This document shows, piece after piece, positions 1 to 8,270 of a stretch of 64,000 nt of DNA. Both the position numbers and the translations under genes were made by a program. Below the pieces are notes generated by a model. It had not been told where the DNA came from, did not search any database, and was given only the letters and a program-made list of their open reading frames with translations. The DNA is from Bombella sp. ESL0385 (lineage in GTDB: Bacteria > Pseudomonadota > Alphaproteobacteria > Acetobacterales > Acetobacteraceae): NCBI RefSeq assembly GCF_009725755.1, contig NZ_WNIJ01000002.1, positions 1-64,000 on the forward strand, read 5' to 3'. Each line of letters opens with the position of its first letter. The stretch's first letter is position 1.

Positions 1-153
1 ATCCCTTCCAGTCTCTACTTATTAACCAATATTCAATTCTCAATGACCACCCAAACAACCCCAGAACTCCCGCCCCAGCGCCGCCGGTAGAGCGCCTTAT
101 ACCCACACCACAAAACCCACGCAACCCCAAAAAATAGGAAAACTACAAAAAAA

Positions 154-969
154 TTAAAAATCAGGTGTGGAAGGGAGCAGTTCACCGCCATGACGGAAGG
201 GACAAACCCTGATAGCAAGGCCGGTTTGGTCGTCCGTTTCAACCATTAATCCGGCAACTGTGGCTTTGCCAGTGGCTGGTTGAAAGCGGTCTGTTGGGAC
301 TTTCTTCAACATTTTACGGATGGCATTTTCTTTTTCCATCCCGATGACGCTGTCATAATCCCCGCACATGCCTGCATCAGTTTGATAGGCCGTGCCACCT
401 TTTAAAATACGATGATCGGCGGTGGGAATATGTGTGTGCGTTCCTACTATCAAGGAGAATCGGCCATCATAATGGTGACCAAAGACCATCTTCTCGCTTG
501 TTGTTTCGGCATGAACATCCAAAATGGCAGCATGAACGGTTCCGCCAAGGCGATGACGTGCGAGAATCGCATCTACAGCGCGGAAGGGATCATCCAGCGC
601 ATCCATAAAAATGCGCCCCATTACGTTAATGACCAAAACCTTCCGTCCACATGGCAGAGTTAACACGCAACCACCCTGCCCCGGTGTACCCTCTGGATAA
701 TTTGCAGGGCGCACAACTGTGGGAAGCTGGTCTAATTGACCGATTAAATCCTTACGGTCCCACGCATGATTGCCTAATGTGATGACATCAACGCCGCCAT
801 CCAGAAGGTCACGCGCAATTTGGGGGGATAGCCCAAAGCCGTGGGAGGCATTTTCAGCATTCGCAATCACGGCATCAAGAGATAGCTGCTCTCGCCAATC
901 CTTCAAACCAGCTAGGACAGCATCACGCCCACTACGACCAACAATATCGCCTAAAAATAAAAGTCTCAA
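154..969 (-). CDS. ymdB: YmdB-family metallophosphoesterase (2',3'-cyclic nucleotide phosphodiesterase)
   Basis: A 271-residue cytosolic metallophosphoesterase of the YmdB/TIGR00282 type, a family that hydrolyses 2',3'-cyclic nucleotides. The di-metal ligands are visible in order: D8 in the N-terminal GDIVGR motif, NAEN near residues 37-40, GNHAWD at 66-71, and the late HH and GTHTHIP motifs. Length is normal for the family. The start codon is TTG, sharing TTGA with the stop of the upstream cyclo-ligase gene and preceded by AAGGA at good spacing, so the two genes should be translationally coupled. The substrate here is inferred from the family. Confidence 0.9.
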   Translation of the reverse strand: MRLLFLGDIVGRSGRDAVLAGLKDWREQLSLDAVIANAENASHGFGLSPQIARDLLDGGVDVITLGNHAWDRKDLIGQLDQLPTVVRPANYPEGTPGQGGCVLTLPCGRKVLVINVMGRIFMDALDDPFRAVDAILARHRLGGTVHAAILDVHAETTSEKMVFGHHYDGRFSLIVGTHTHIPTADHRILKGGTAYQTDAGMCGDYDSVIGMEKENAIRKMLKKVPTDRFQPATGKATVAGLMVETDDQTGLAIRVCPFRHGGELLPSTPDF

Positions 970-1544
970 AACATGTCCTTCATGCTGGCTGTCTGGATGA
1001 TTTCAGAGTCTGTTACGATCATGGGAAGGGGCTGATCATGCTCATCCATCGGAATGTGCGCTTGCTCTTGTTGAGAAAGACCGTACCCTATCAAGCGCGC
1101 TTGCGGGTAGAGCGGTAGGGTGCGGTCATAATAACCGCCGCCATAACCAAGCCGCCCCCCTGCTCTATCAAAAGCGACAAGCGGAACGAGTATGACATCC
1201 GGCTTACATCGCCGCCCTGTGGGAAAGGACGTGCCAAAACGGCCTCGCCTCATGCGCGTTGTTTCTGTCCAACAGCGGAATATAAGAGGCTGCCCTTTAG
1301 GAGGGGTGTGTGGGAGGGCGACCTGATACCCCGCGCGCGCAAGCTGTTTACAAAGGGGGCGCAAATCCACCTCCCCGGGTAAGGGCCATACGGTAGCCAC
1401 TATGTTTGGTTTTATAGACTGCAAAAGCACTGCAAGACGCGCGATAAGCTGACGATTTTGCCGTGGTGTGACAAATGGTCTATCGGCAAGACAGGCCTGC
1501 CGAATACGCTGTTTTTGTGCGGAAGATGTAATGCTATCGGGCAT
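966..1544 (-). CDS. 5-formyltetrahydrofolate cyclo-ligase
   Basis: A 192-residue protein that converts 5-formyl-THF to 5,10-methenyl-THF with ATP in cytosolic one-carbon metabolism. The family signature GGRLGYGGGYYDR near residues 130-145 and the N-terminal basic KQRIRQ segment support it. The ATG at 1544 is chosen because it has a GGA-containing ribosome site; an in-frame start at 1583 would add 13 residues that reach towards the 6S RNA. It lies directly downstream of the 6S RNA gene, the ssrS-ygfA arrangement known in many proteobacteria, and overlaps ymdB by four bases. Confidence 0.9.
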   Translation of the reverse strand: MPDSITSSAQKQRIRQACLADRPFVTPRQNRQLIARLAVLLQSIKPNIVATVWPLPGEVDLRPLCKQLARAGYQVALPHTPPKGQPLIFRCWTETTRMRRGRFGTSFPTGRRCKPDVILVPLVAFDRAGGRLGYGGGYYDRTLPLYPQARLIGYGLSQQEQAHIPMDEHDQPLPMIVTDSEIIQTASMKDMF

Positions 1545-1585
1545 AAGCTTGTTCCGTGAAGCCACCTTAGCCGTTGGTCTCATCA

Positions 1586-1756
1586 GCCCTCCCGGACCTG
1601 CTAGGGCAGGTGGGCACCGGTAATAACGTGACCACAGCCACGACAGAGCCAGTTCCCTTGGAAGTGCTTATCGGCCCAGAGGTTGATCGTGCCTGACGCG
1701 CTAGGCAGCTTCGTCCCCCATATTGCACTCCTGAGCCGAGATAACAAGGGCGCACC
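1586..1756 (-). ncRNA. ssrS: 6S RNA (RNA polymerase regulator)
   Basis: The 170-nt gap between zapA and the 5-formyl-THF cyclo-ligase gene carries no convincing protein on either strand. Read on the minus strand it can fold into one long interrupted hairpin: GCCCT near the 5' end can pair with AGGGC at the 3' end, TCGGC with GCCGA further in, and CACCTGC/GCAGGT forms a side stem. Size and position between zapA and ygfA match 6S RNA, which binds sigma-70 holoenzyme by mimicking an open promoter. Ends are approximate; a covariance-model search would settle it. Confidence 0.72.
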
Positions 1757-2158
1757 TTAGCTGTGAGGATTAGCCGTTGTTGTAGCAGCAGTTATGCTCT
1801 CTTGTGAGGATGTTTTAAGATGCCCCTCTACCCGTTGGAGCAAATTACTTGCTGTAGCGGCAGCATCGGCCAATCGGTCTGACATATGCCGATGAGCTGC
1901 TTCTAACTGCTGGCTGCGCGCAAGAGCAGCTTTTTCCTCCGCGGTCATGCGCTTACCTTGTGCCTCATAAAGCTCATCTGCCAGTAATAAAGAAACGAGA
2001 AAAAGGGCTTCCTTATCCCCACGCGGTGCCAAGGTCTTACGCACATCCTCCAACCGTTGGCTGATTGATGCGGCGAGGGTTTTAAGATGGCCCTCCTCCC
2101 CATCCTGACAGCCAACGATATAGCTTACACCCCCTACTGAAAGTGTTACTTGGGCCAT
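1757..2158 (-). CDS. zapA: Cell division protein ZapA
   Basis: A 133-residue Z-ring-associated protein that bundles FtsZ. The N-terminal globular part (residues 1-50, starting MAQVTLSVGG with Y-VGCQDGEE) is followed by a helical region rich in Ala, Glu and Leu. The start at 2158 has AGGAG seven bases upstream; the longer in-frame extension to 2245 overlaps the preceding gene and looks non-coding. It follows the small coiled-coil gene by four bases, so the two are very probably co-transcribed, and 6S RNA follows directly. Confidence 0.85.
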   Translation of the reverse strand: MAQVTLSVGGVSYIVGCQDGEEGHLKTLAASISQRLEDVRKTLAPRGDKEALFLVSLLLADELYEAQGKRMTAEEKAALARSQQLEAAHRHMSDRLADAAATASNLLQRVEGHLKTSSQESITAATTTANPHS

Positions 2159-2162
2159 AATG

Positions 2163-2408
2163 TTACTCCTTCTCTTGCGCACCCATAGGATGAGGGAGGT
2201 TATCAGCTGCGAGGACTGCACGCAGTTGGGCTTCCAGACGCTCAATCCGCTTTAATAGCATGCCGCATTTCTCCTCCTGCCGTGTGCGTTCTGCCTCGGC
2301 TTGGATTTCCTGCTGTTCCAAGGCGAAGCCAAGCTGAACTAACGCCATCTCCAGCTGTTCAAGGTCAGGATTTTTCTGCATAATGGCTGGTAAAGTCTCC
2401 TCTGACAC
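2163..2408 (-). CDS. Small coiled-coil protein upstream of zapA
   Basis: A hypothetical protein of about 81 residues, almost wholly predicted coiled coil (heptad-like Leu/Glu/Gln pattern ending LLKRIERLEAQLRAVL). I place the start at a GTG at 2408, which has AAGGGGGAG upstream; an ATG at 2381 is the alternative. The GTG leaves a clean 63-base divergent gap to the next plus-strand gene. Position immediately before zapA and the coiled-coil build resemble the small proteins found beside zapA in other alphaproteobacteria, so a divisome-related role is an inference only. Confidence 0.6.
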   Translation of the reverse strand: MSEETLPAIMQKNPDLEQLEMALVQLGFALEQQEIQAEAERTRQEEKCGMLLKRIERLEAQLRAVLAADNLPHPMGAQEKE

Positions 2409-2471
2409 TGATACGCTCCCCCTTGTAAGTACGGCTTTTAAAGATATAATCGCCTTCCATGTAAGAATAAC

Positions 2472-2837
2472 ATGACTGATCCTCACAGCACGTCAAGCAT
2501 CTTTGCTGCTTTTCCACGTCCCTTTCTCACAATCGGCACGCGTCCTCTCTTGCTAGAGATATGCCATCAACGTGGTTCGCGCCCTTTTACCATCCTCTCC
2601 CCAGCCTATGCCGGGGCGAGTTTGGGATTGCCTTGGTGGTTGCAGCTTATCACCGACATAGAACACCCCTCCATCTTAGATTGTGGAGCCAACGCCGCCT
2701 TGGCCTTAGAGGCCTTACATCGCGGCATAGATGGCGTTATCTGCCGGGACTTTCGCGCCACTATCCCCAAAGCAATGGAAGGACGGCTTGCCTCTATCCG
2801 GCCATCTGTAATGCAGCACTGGCAAAATACGCTATAA
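2472..2837 (+). CDS. Hypothetical protein
   Basis: An ORF of 121 residues that I do not recognise. It has no signal peptide or membrane segment. A central stretch with ILDCGANAALALEALHRGIDG has the Gly/Ala-rich alternation of a Rossmann-like or barrel fold. It precedes a ThiE-like gene by 20 bases on the same strand and is divergent from the zapA group. The pair may form a small operon. Codon use resembles its neighbours, which argues for a real gene, but no function can be assigned. Confidence 0.55.
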   Translation: MTDPHSTSSIFAAFPRPFLTIGTRPLLLEICHQRGSRPFTILSPAYAGASLGLPWWLQLITDIEHPSILDCGANAALALEALHRGIDGVICRDFRATIPKAMEGRLASIRPSVMQHWQNTL

Positions 2838-2857
2838 TCTGTCACATCTAATCTATT

Positions 2858-3436
2858 ATGACCGCACCTGACCTCTACCCCATATTGCCCTCGCTCCAAC
2901 TATTGACGGAGCTTCAAGACCGGCTGCCTCCTATTTTAGAAATGGAGAGCGTAACGGCTTTGCGTTTATGTTTTGATAGAACCTTAAAACACAGCCTGTT
3001 AGACTCCCTTCGTCAAATGGTGTGGAGCTATAATGTAGCTCTCATCCTTGCACCATCTGACCTTGGATTACTTTGCGATATTCCCCTTACAGAGATTGAT
3101 GGGCTGCATCTCTCCCGTCCTGCAGAGGTAAAGACCCTTATTAATCGCAAGGATAAACCCAAAAACTTGCAATTAGGATGTTCATGCCTCACATTAGATG
3201 ATGCAATGAGTGCTGGGGAGCAAGGTGCAGATTATATCAGCCTCCCCGCTACGGCCCTAACAGCCATTACGCAATGGAGCCTCTTTGCGGAACTCCCCAT
3301 TGTAGCAGAGCATATTACAGCCGTGGAGGACGGGGCAGCAGCGGCCAAAGCAGGAGCGGATTTTCTAGCAATTCCACTGCATAATGCAGAGGACATCACC
3401 ACCCGTTTTGTCGAGATAAAAGAGGCTCTCTCTTAA
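2858..3436 (+). CDS. ThiE/TenI-like (thiamine phosphate synthase family) protein
   Basis: A 192-residue TIM-barrel protein. The second half, with GCSCLTLDDAMSAGEQGADYISLPATAL, lines up with the ThiE/TenI segment 'GxSxHxxxEaxxAxxxGADYxxxGPxxx', and a later AAAAKAGADFLAIP repeats the barrel pattern. The His of the SxH motif is Cys here and the diphosphate-binding GP is Leu-Pro, so catalysis of thiamine phosphate synthesis is doubtful. No ribosome site is obvious before the ATG. No other thiamine gene is nearby. Best read as a divergent family member of unknown activity. Confidence 0.6.
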   Translation: MTAPDLYPILPSLQLLTELQDRLPPILEMESVTALRLCFDRTLKHSLLDSLRQMVWSYNVALILAPSDLGLLCDIPLTEIDGLHLSRPAEVKTLINRKDKPKNLQLGCSCLTLDDAMSAGEQGADYISLPATALTAITQWSLFAELPIVAEHITAVEDGAAAAKAGADFLAIPLHNAEDITTRFVEIKEALS

Positions 3437-3446
3437 AAAGAGCCTC
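3415..3446 (-). terminator. Rho-independent terminator of the lipoprotein operon
   Basis: On the minus strand GAGGCTCT (3446-3439) pairs with AGAGCCTC (3429-3422) and is followed by TTTT. It lies just past the stop of the 3456 lipoprotein gene and inside the end of the convergent ThiE-like gene. Confidence 0.6.
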
Positions 3447-3455
3447 CCACCTCCC

Positions 3456-4160
3456 TCACCGATGCGGCAATACTGAATCAATCACAAGCAACATGCCGTT
3501 CGCTTGCTTATATTCGCTCCCCTTCAACATCGCAGAACCATTACGCCCGATGACTTGAATACGCCCATCAGGCAAGGGCTTAAAGAGCAGGTCATAATCC
3601 GGGCCCGAGAGGGTTTTAACGCGCACTGTTCCATCCTGTGATCGAGCAGCCCGGCGGCGGATTTTCTTGACATCCCACGACCCTTTAATGATTGTCTGGC
3701 CAATCAGCTCGCGGACATAAGTATGGCGTGGACCCTCTGCAAGAGGAGCGACTTGAACGCGGTAATAGGCCTCAAACGGCTTATTAGGGATAGCAAGAAC
3801 CGTATAATTATCCTCTCCCTCCAAATACTGCCAATAACCTGCCCGCTGTGTTACAACTGCATAATCGGCAAGCTCAATCGCGCTGGCTATATTATCGCTC
3901 AATGGGCGATCCTCATACGACATGACTGGCGGGACATGATACGCACTAACTGGGTTAGGTGGCTCATCAGGGCCAGCAGGTTTATATCGCTCATGGATGC
4001 TCTCCGCCTCTGGCAGGAAGGTCCCATGTGTAGAGGCTGAGACATCCAACGGGTCTTGGCGGTCGGGCTTATCGCTACAGCCTGCTACAGCGCATAATGC
4101 TACAAAAGAGCCAATCAATAACGGTGTTTTACACCGTAGAATCCGGCGCATGCTCAACAT
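3456..4160 (-). CDS. Predicted lipoprotein, function unknown
   Basis: A protein of about 234 residues with a type II signal peptide: basic MRRILRCK start, hydrophobic core and lipobox VAGC followed by Ser-Asp, giving a mature lipoprotein anchored at Cys. The middle and C-terminal parts look beta-rich (short Val/Ile/Tyr strands, Gly-Asp turns) with no catalytic motif I know. The ATG at 4160 overlaps the stop of the upstream lipoprotein gene (ATGTTGA), which argues for coupled translation; an ATG at 4151 is also possible. Asp after Ser at +3, rather than +2, suggests the outer membrane, by the usual sorting rule. Confidence 0.65.
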   Translation of the reverse strand: MLSMRRILRCKTPLLIGSFVALCAVAGCSDKPDRQDPLDVSASTHGTFLPEAESIHERYKPAGPDEPPNPVSAYHVPPVMSYEDRPLSDNIASAIELADYAVVTQRAGYWQYLEGEDNYTVLAIPNKPFEAYYRVQVAPLAEGPRHTYVRELIGQTIIKGSWDVKKIRRRAARSQDGTVRVKTLSGPDYDLLFKPLPDGRIQVIGRNGSAMLKGSEYKQANGMLLVIDSVLPHR

Positions 4161-4537
4161 CCACCCCCATGCATTTTCCACCCCACAACCTGATCAGACA
4201 CAAGCTCGAAGGTGGTCTGGCAACTGCTGCTATAATAGCTGGGGGGGATTTCCACACCACCCCAGCCGCCATAGCCGTACCCATAGCCGCCACCCCAGCC
4301 CCAATCCCAACCGCCTGTACCGGGGGAATATTGGGTTGTTGTCTCGATATAAGATAAGAAATTATGGCCCTGTGTTTGGTAGCCACGGCTTGGCACGCCA
4401 AAACGGCGAATCACATCAACCGAGCTTTGCCCAATCATAGCATTCAACACTTTTGGCCGCTGAATCTCAGGGGTACTACAGGCGGCCAATAAAAGCCCTG
4501 CCCCTAAAACAACCAACATCCCCCTATAAAGCTTCAT
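4154..4537 (-). CDS. Small lipoprotein with SmpA/OmlA-like region and Gly/Tyr-rich loop
   Basis: A 127-residue lipoprotein with signal peptide and lipobox LAAC (followed by Ser-Thr). Residues 30-70 contain 'IGQSSVDVIRRFGVPSR', the pattern of the SmpA/BamE-like fold (xxGxsxxdVxxxfGxPxx). Residues 73-95 are an unusual low-complexity stretch of Trp, Gly and Tyr. The final residues include a Cys near the C-terminus and another in SSSC, which could form a disulfide. It overlaps the next lipoprotein gene, so the two likely act together in the envelope; the function is unknown. Confidence 0.65.
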   Translation of the reverse strand: MKLYRGMLVVLGAGLLLAACSTPEIQRPKVLNAMIGQSSVDVIRRFGVPSRGYQTQGHNFLSYIETTTQYSPGTGGWDWGWGGGYGYGYGGWGGVEIPPSYYSSSCQTTFELVSDQVVGWKMHGGGC

Positions 4538-4584
4538 AATGCCCCCTACCCATCACATAATCATCATCACATAACATGCATTAC

Positions 4585-5574
4585 TTAACAGCTTAGCCAA
4601 AGAATCGCCTCAAGACGAGGGGCCCCGGTTGCCAACATCACGAGCCGGTCAAACCCTAAGGCGATGCCTGATGTCGGCGGCATATCAGCAAGGGCCGCAA
4701 GGAAAGCCTCATCTAACGGCCAATCTTGCTCTGGCGTAAGGGCTAAACGCCGCGTGCGGTCGGCTTCAAAACGCGCTCGTTGTTCGTGAGGGTCGGTTAA
4801 TTCCTCAAACGCATTGGCTAATTCCATCCCACCAGCATAAAGCTCAAAGCGCAAAGCCACGCGTGGGTCTGCCACGTCCCGCTTAGCAAGGGCGGCTTGT
4901 GCGATAGGCCAATGGGTTAGGAAGGTAGGCCGCTCCCGCCCAATAACAGGCTCGATTCTTTCTAACAAAAGGCGGAAGAAAAGATCCTCCCACGTTTCAC
5001 CCTCTCGTAACGTCACGCCAGCATCATGCGCTAAATGGGCAGCATCATCAGCCGTGGCTAACACATCCACCCCCACATAACGGGCAAAAGCCTCCTGCAT
5101 GGTGAGACGCTCAAAAGGCTGGGTGAGGTCTAACACCCCATCTTTATAGGGAAGATGGGGCGGCAAAACTGCACGTAAGAGCTGCTCCGTTTCATCCATC
5201 AAAGCCGATAAGCCCGCCCCGGGATGATACCATTCTAGCATGGTAAATTCCGGCATATGCGTGGCACTGCGCTCCCCATTGCGCCACACACGCGCAAGCT
5301 GAAACAAAGGCTGCCCCGTGGCAGCGACAAGGCGTTTCATCGCGAATTCGGGACTCGTGTGAAGGTAGCGTGGCTCCGCTGTGCTATCTGGATGCTCCAA
5401 CAAGCTGCGGAAACAGCGTAGATGCACCTCCTCCCCCGGCGTTGGGACAAGGTAAGGGGTTTCCACCTCCCAATAGCCACGTCCCTCAAAAAAGGCACGA
5501 ACAGCACGAACCATCTGGGACCGCCGCTGTAAAAAGGGCAGACGCTCTCTAATCTGGGCAGTGCTTTGCCCCAT
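4585..5574 (-). CDS. epmA: EF-P--(R)-beta-lysine ligase EpmA
   Basis: A 329-residue class II lysyl-tRNA-synthetase-like enzyme lacking the anticodon-binding domain, which attaches beta-lysine to elongation factor P. The class II core is visible: motif 2 around RVWRNGERSATHMPEFTMLEWYHPG and motif 3 GIALGFDRLVMLATG near the C-terminus. The length (about 325) is that of EpmA/GenX and far shorter than LysRS. It is divergent from epmB and two genes from efp, so the whole beta-lysylation system is grouped. The ATG at 5574 has GAGGGGG upstream. Confidence 0.92.
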   Translation of the reverse strand: MGQSTAQIRERLPFLQRRSQMVRAVRAFFEGRGYWEVETPYLVPTPGEEVHLRCFRSLLEHPDSTAEPRYLHTSPEFAMKRLVAATGQPLFQLARVWRNGERSATHMPEFTMLEWYHPGAGLSALMDETEQLLRAVLPPHLPYKDGVLDLTQPFERLTMQEAFARYVGVDVLATADDAAHLAHDAGVTLREGETWEDLFFRLLLERIEPVIGRERPTFLTHWPIAQAALAKRDVADPRVALRFELYAGGMELANAFEELTDPHEQRARFEADRTRRLALTPEQDWPLDEAFLAALADMPPTSGIALGFDRLVMLATGAPRLEAILWLSC

Positions 5575-5651
5575 GATACCCCCTCTTATTATGAGATGAT
5601 TGCCTTGCTCCCATCTTGCCGGAATCCATCCGCCTTCGCTAGAGCAACATT

Positions 5652-6701
5652 ATGCCTGACCCTACCACCCCCTCAGATAAAACACTCCGCAGCCCACATG
5701 CTTTGCTAGAAGCAGGCTTAATTACAGCTGCCCAAAAAGAGGGGCTGGAAGCTGTGGCGCATCATTATGCAACAGCGATTCCTCCTGCATTCCAACAGCT
5801 CATCCAAGGCCCTGATGACCCGATTGCTCGGCAAGTCATCCCCGATAAGCGGGAATTGCAAACCCAGCCTCATGAGCAAGCTGACCCGATTGGGGATGAT
5901 GCCCTCTCCCCCGTGCCGGGTATTGTGCACCGTTATGAGGACCGAGCGTTGCTCAAGCCTTTGCTCATTTGCCCTCTTTATTGTCGCTTCTGCTTCCGGC
6001 GAGAGCATGTTGGCCCCGATGGTGGGTTGTTAAGCGATTCCGAGTTAGAAGCGGCGTTCCGCTGGATTGAGGAACATCCTGCCATTCGTGAAATCATCCT
6101 CACCGGGGGGGACCCGCTCATGCTCTCCCCGCGCCGGATGACGCATATTATTCAGCGGCTTTCTAACATCAAGCATATAGAGATTATACGGCTCCATAGC
6201 CGTGTTCCCGTGGCCGCGCCGGAGCGTATTACCCCCGCTTTGTTGGATGCGTTAGAGACAGACCGCGCCTTATGGGTAGTCATCCATGCTAATCATGAAC
6301 GTGAGATAACAAAGCAGGCTCGCCACGCTATTCGGCACATATTAGGGCGGGCCATCCCTGTACTATCCCAATCGGTTTTGCTGCGTGGGGTGAATGATAC
6401 TGAAGAGGCTTTAGAAGGATTGCTCCGGGCCTTAATTGCTGCGCGTGTAAAGCCTTATTATCTGCATCATCTCGATTCTGCCCCCGGTACGGCCCATTTC
6501 CATGTCCCTGTTGAGGAAGGACGCGCTTTGCTTGAACGACTCAGGGGCCGCGTCTCTGGGTTAGTATGGCCGACTTATGTGGTGGATATTCCCGGAGGAA
6601 AAGGGAAGGTTCCCTTAGGGCCGGATTACCTCATCCCCACTGCCCCAGACCATCACCCTCATGCACGTGGGGTGGATGGAAAACAATATCCCTTCACCTA
6701 A
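5652..6701 (+). CDS. epmB: EF-P (R)-beta-lysine 2,3-aminomutase EpmB
   Basis: A 349-residue radical SAM aminomutase that converts (S)-alpha-lysine to (R)-beta-lysine for EF-P modification. The radical SAM triad CPLYCRFC (CxxxCxxC) lies near residue 105, the SAM-binding GGDPL follows, and the PLP-lysine motif PGGKGKVP lies near the C-terminus. Length matches EpmB rather than the longer clostridial lysine 2,3-aminomutases. It is divergent from epmA and followed by efp after 80 bases. Confidence 0.92.
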   Translation: MPDPTTPSDKTLRSPHALLEAGLITAAQKEGLEAVAHHYATAIPPAFQQLIQGPDDPIARQVIPDKRELQTQPHEQADPIGDDALSPVPGIVHRYEDRALLKPLLICPLYCRFCFRREHVGPDGGLLSDSELEAAFRWIEEHPAIREIILTGGDPLMLSPRRMTHIIQRLSNIKHIEIIRLHSRVPVAAPERITPALLDALETDRALWVVIHANHEREITKQARHAIRHILGRAIPVLSQSVLLRGVNDTEEALEGLLRALIAARVKPYYLHHLDSAPGTAHFHVPVEEGRALLERLRGRVSGLVWPTYVVDIPGGKGKVPLGPDYLIPTAPDHHPHARGVDGKQYPFT

Positions 6702-6781
6702 AACCCTTGCCCCGCCCCATCGGCACGGCTAGAAGTCATCACGACACGACTTGATCTTTTGCATGCACATCAGGAGCTGAC

Positions 6782-7348
6782 ATGAAACAGCAAGCCAACC
6801 TCATCCGGGCCGGGCAGGTCATTGAACATAATGGCCGCCGTTGGACCGTCCTTAAACAGCAGATTCTAACACCGGGTAAAGGTGGTGCCTTTATTCAGGT
6901 TGAGATGCGCGACCTTGCCAGTGGCAATAAGAGCAACGAGCGTTGGCGCACCGCTGATACAGTCGAGCGTCTGATTACAGAAGATAACGACTACATCTAT
7001 TCCTACATGGATGGCGATAACATCGTCCTGATGGACCCAGAGACCTTTGAGCAAACCATGCTGCCAAAGGATATTTTGGGTGACCAGCTTCCCTTCTTGC
7101 AAGATAACATGACCATCAGCGTCAAGCTGGTAGAAGGCGACCCGGTGGCTGTAACACTTCCGCCGCAAGTCACGTTGGAAATTGCCGAGGCTGACCCTGT
7201 TGTAAAAGGCCAGACGGCAAGCTCCTCCTACAAGCCGGCTATGCTCTCCAACGGTGTGAAGGTCATGGTTCCGCCTTTCATCGAAGCGGGTGAGCGCATT
7301 GTTGTGCGTACAGAAGATGCCACTTACGTTGAGCGTGCCAAGGACTAA
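6782..7348 (+). CDS. efp: Translation elongation factor P
   Basis: A 188-residue EF-P, which rescues ribosomes stalled on polyproline. The three beta-barrel domains are recognisable, and the loop PGKGGA places the modification lysine at residue 33, the residue EpmA/EpmB beta-lysylate. AGGAG stands just before the ATG. Adjacency to epmB and epmA gives strong support for the lysine type of modification, not rhamnosyl-arginine. It is followed by an inositol phosphatase gene after two bases, implying co-transcription. Confidence 0.95.
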   Translation: MKQQANLIRAGQVIEHNGRRWTVLKQQILTPGKGGAFIQVEMRDLASGNKSNERWRTADTVERLITEDNDYIYSYMDGDNIVLMDPETFEQTMLPKDILGDQLPFLQDNMTISVKLVEGDPVAVTLPPQVTLEIAEADPVVKGQTASSSYKPAMLSNGVKVMVPPFIEAGERIVVRTEDATYVERAKD

Positions 7349-7350
7349 TC

Positions 7351-8178
7351 ATGCGCCTCTCTCCCCATATGGCCGTCATGCAGAATGCTGCACAAAAGGC
7401 TGCGCGTTCTCTCCTGCGTGACTTCACCGAGGTTGAACAACTTCAGGTTAGCATTAAAGGGCCGGGGGACTTTGTCTCCCAAGCCGATATGCGCGCTGAA
7501 AAGACCATCCGTGAAGAGCTGGCCCGCGCTCGCCCCGGCTATGCCTTCCTCATGGAAGAAAGCGGGGCCTCAGGTGGTGAGAACTGGACATGGCGTTGGA
7601 TTGTTGACCCGTTAGATGGGACAACAAACTTCCTCCACGGGATTCCGCATTGGGCGATTTCCATCGCACTGCAACGCCGCCATCCCAATGGGGAGGTCGA
7701 GCTTGTGGCTGCTGTGGTCTATAACCCGGCCTCTCATGAGATGTTCTGGGCGGAAAAAGGCATTGGGGCGTATCTCAATGAGCGGCGCATCCGTGTCTCT
7801 GCGCGGCGCAAACTGGCTGAGGCTGTGTTCGCTACGGGGATTCCCTTTGCCAAAGTCCCTGCTCATCATCGGTTGCCTTTTGGCCGTGTTCTGAGCAGCC
7901 TTATGCCAAAGGTAGCGGGCATCCGCCGTTGTGGAGCCGCGGCGTTGGACCTCGCTTGGCTCGCCGCAGGCCGCTATGAGGGCTATTGGGAGTTGGGACT
8001 AAAGCCATGGGACTGCGCGGCGGGGCTTTTACTCGTCCGTGAAGCGGGTGGCCACGCAACTGATGACCAAGGGCGTGACCTCGGTGCACTTGATGATGAT
8101 GTGAATGTTGTGGCAGGGAACCAACACTTCCACGCACCCCTGCGGGAATTGGTCCATAACGCTATTACACAATCCTAA
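7351..8178 (+). CDS. Inositol monophosphatase family protein (SuhB-like)
   Basis: A 275-residue Mg-dependent phosphatase. The family metal motifs are in order: EES near residue 69, DPLDGTTNFLHGIP near residues 88-101 and KPWDCAAGLLLVREAGG in the last quarter. In bacteria the SuhB group acts on inositol phosphates and can also bind the transcription-antitermination machinery; which applies here cannot be seen. It directly follows efp. Confidence 0.88.
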   Translation: MRLSPHMAVMQNAAQKAARSLLRDFTEVEQLQVSIKGPGDFVSQADMRAEKTIREELARARPGYAFLMEESGASGGENWTWRWIVDPLDGTTNFLHGIPHWAISIALQRRHPNGEVELVAAVVYNPASHEMFWAEKGIGAYLNERRIRVSARRKLAEAVFATGIPFAKVPAHHRLPFGRVLSSLMPKVAGIRRCGAAALDLAWLAAGRYEGYWELGLKPWDCAAGLLLVREAGGHATDDQGRDLGALDDDVNVVAGNQHFHAPLRELVHNAITQS

Positions 8179-8270
8179 CCCGCTCGTGCTGTATATAGGA
8201 GCGCGTATTCTGCTTCTGCATCTCTATAAAGATTGCAGGATGCCGCTCCCCCGCATAAGATGGCGTTGAT

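Noticed and set aside
33-242. Short minus-strand frame with a hydrophobic stretch after ymdB
   Set aside because: It overlaps the ymdB 3' end, has no ribosome site, and the hydrophobicity comes from A/T-rich intergenic bases.
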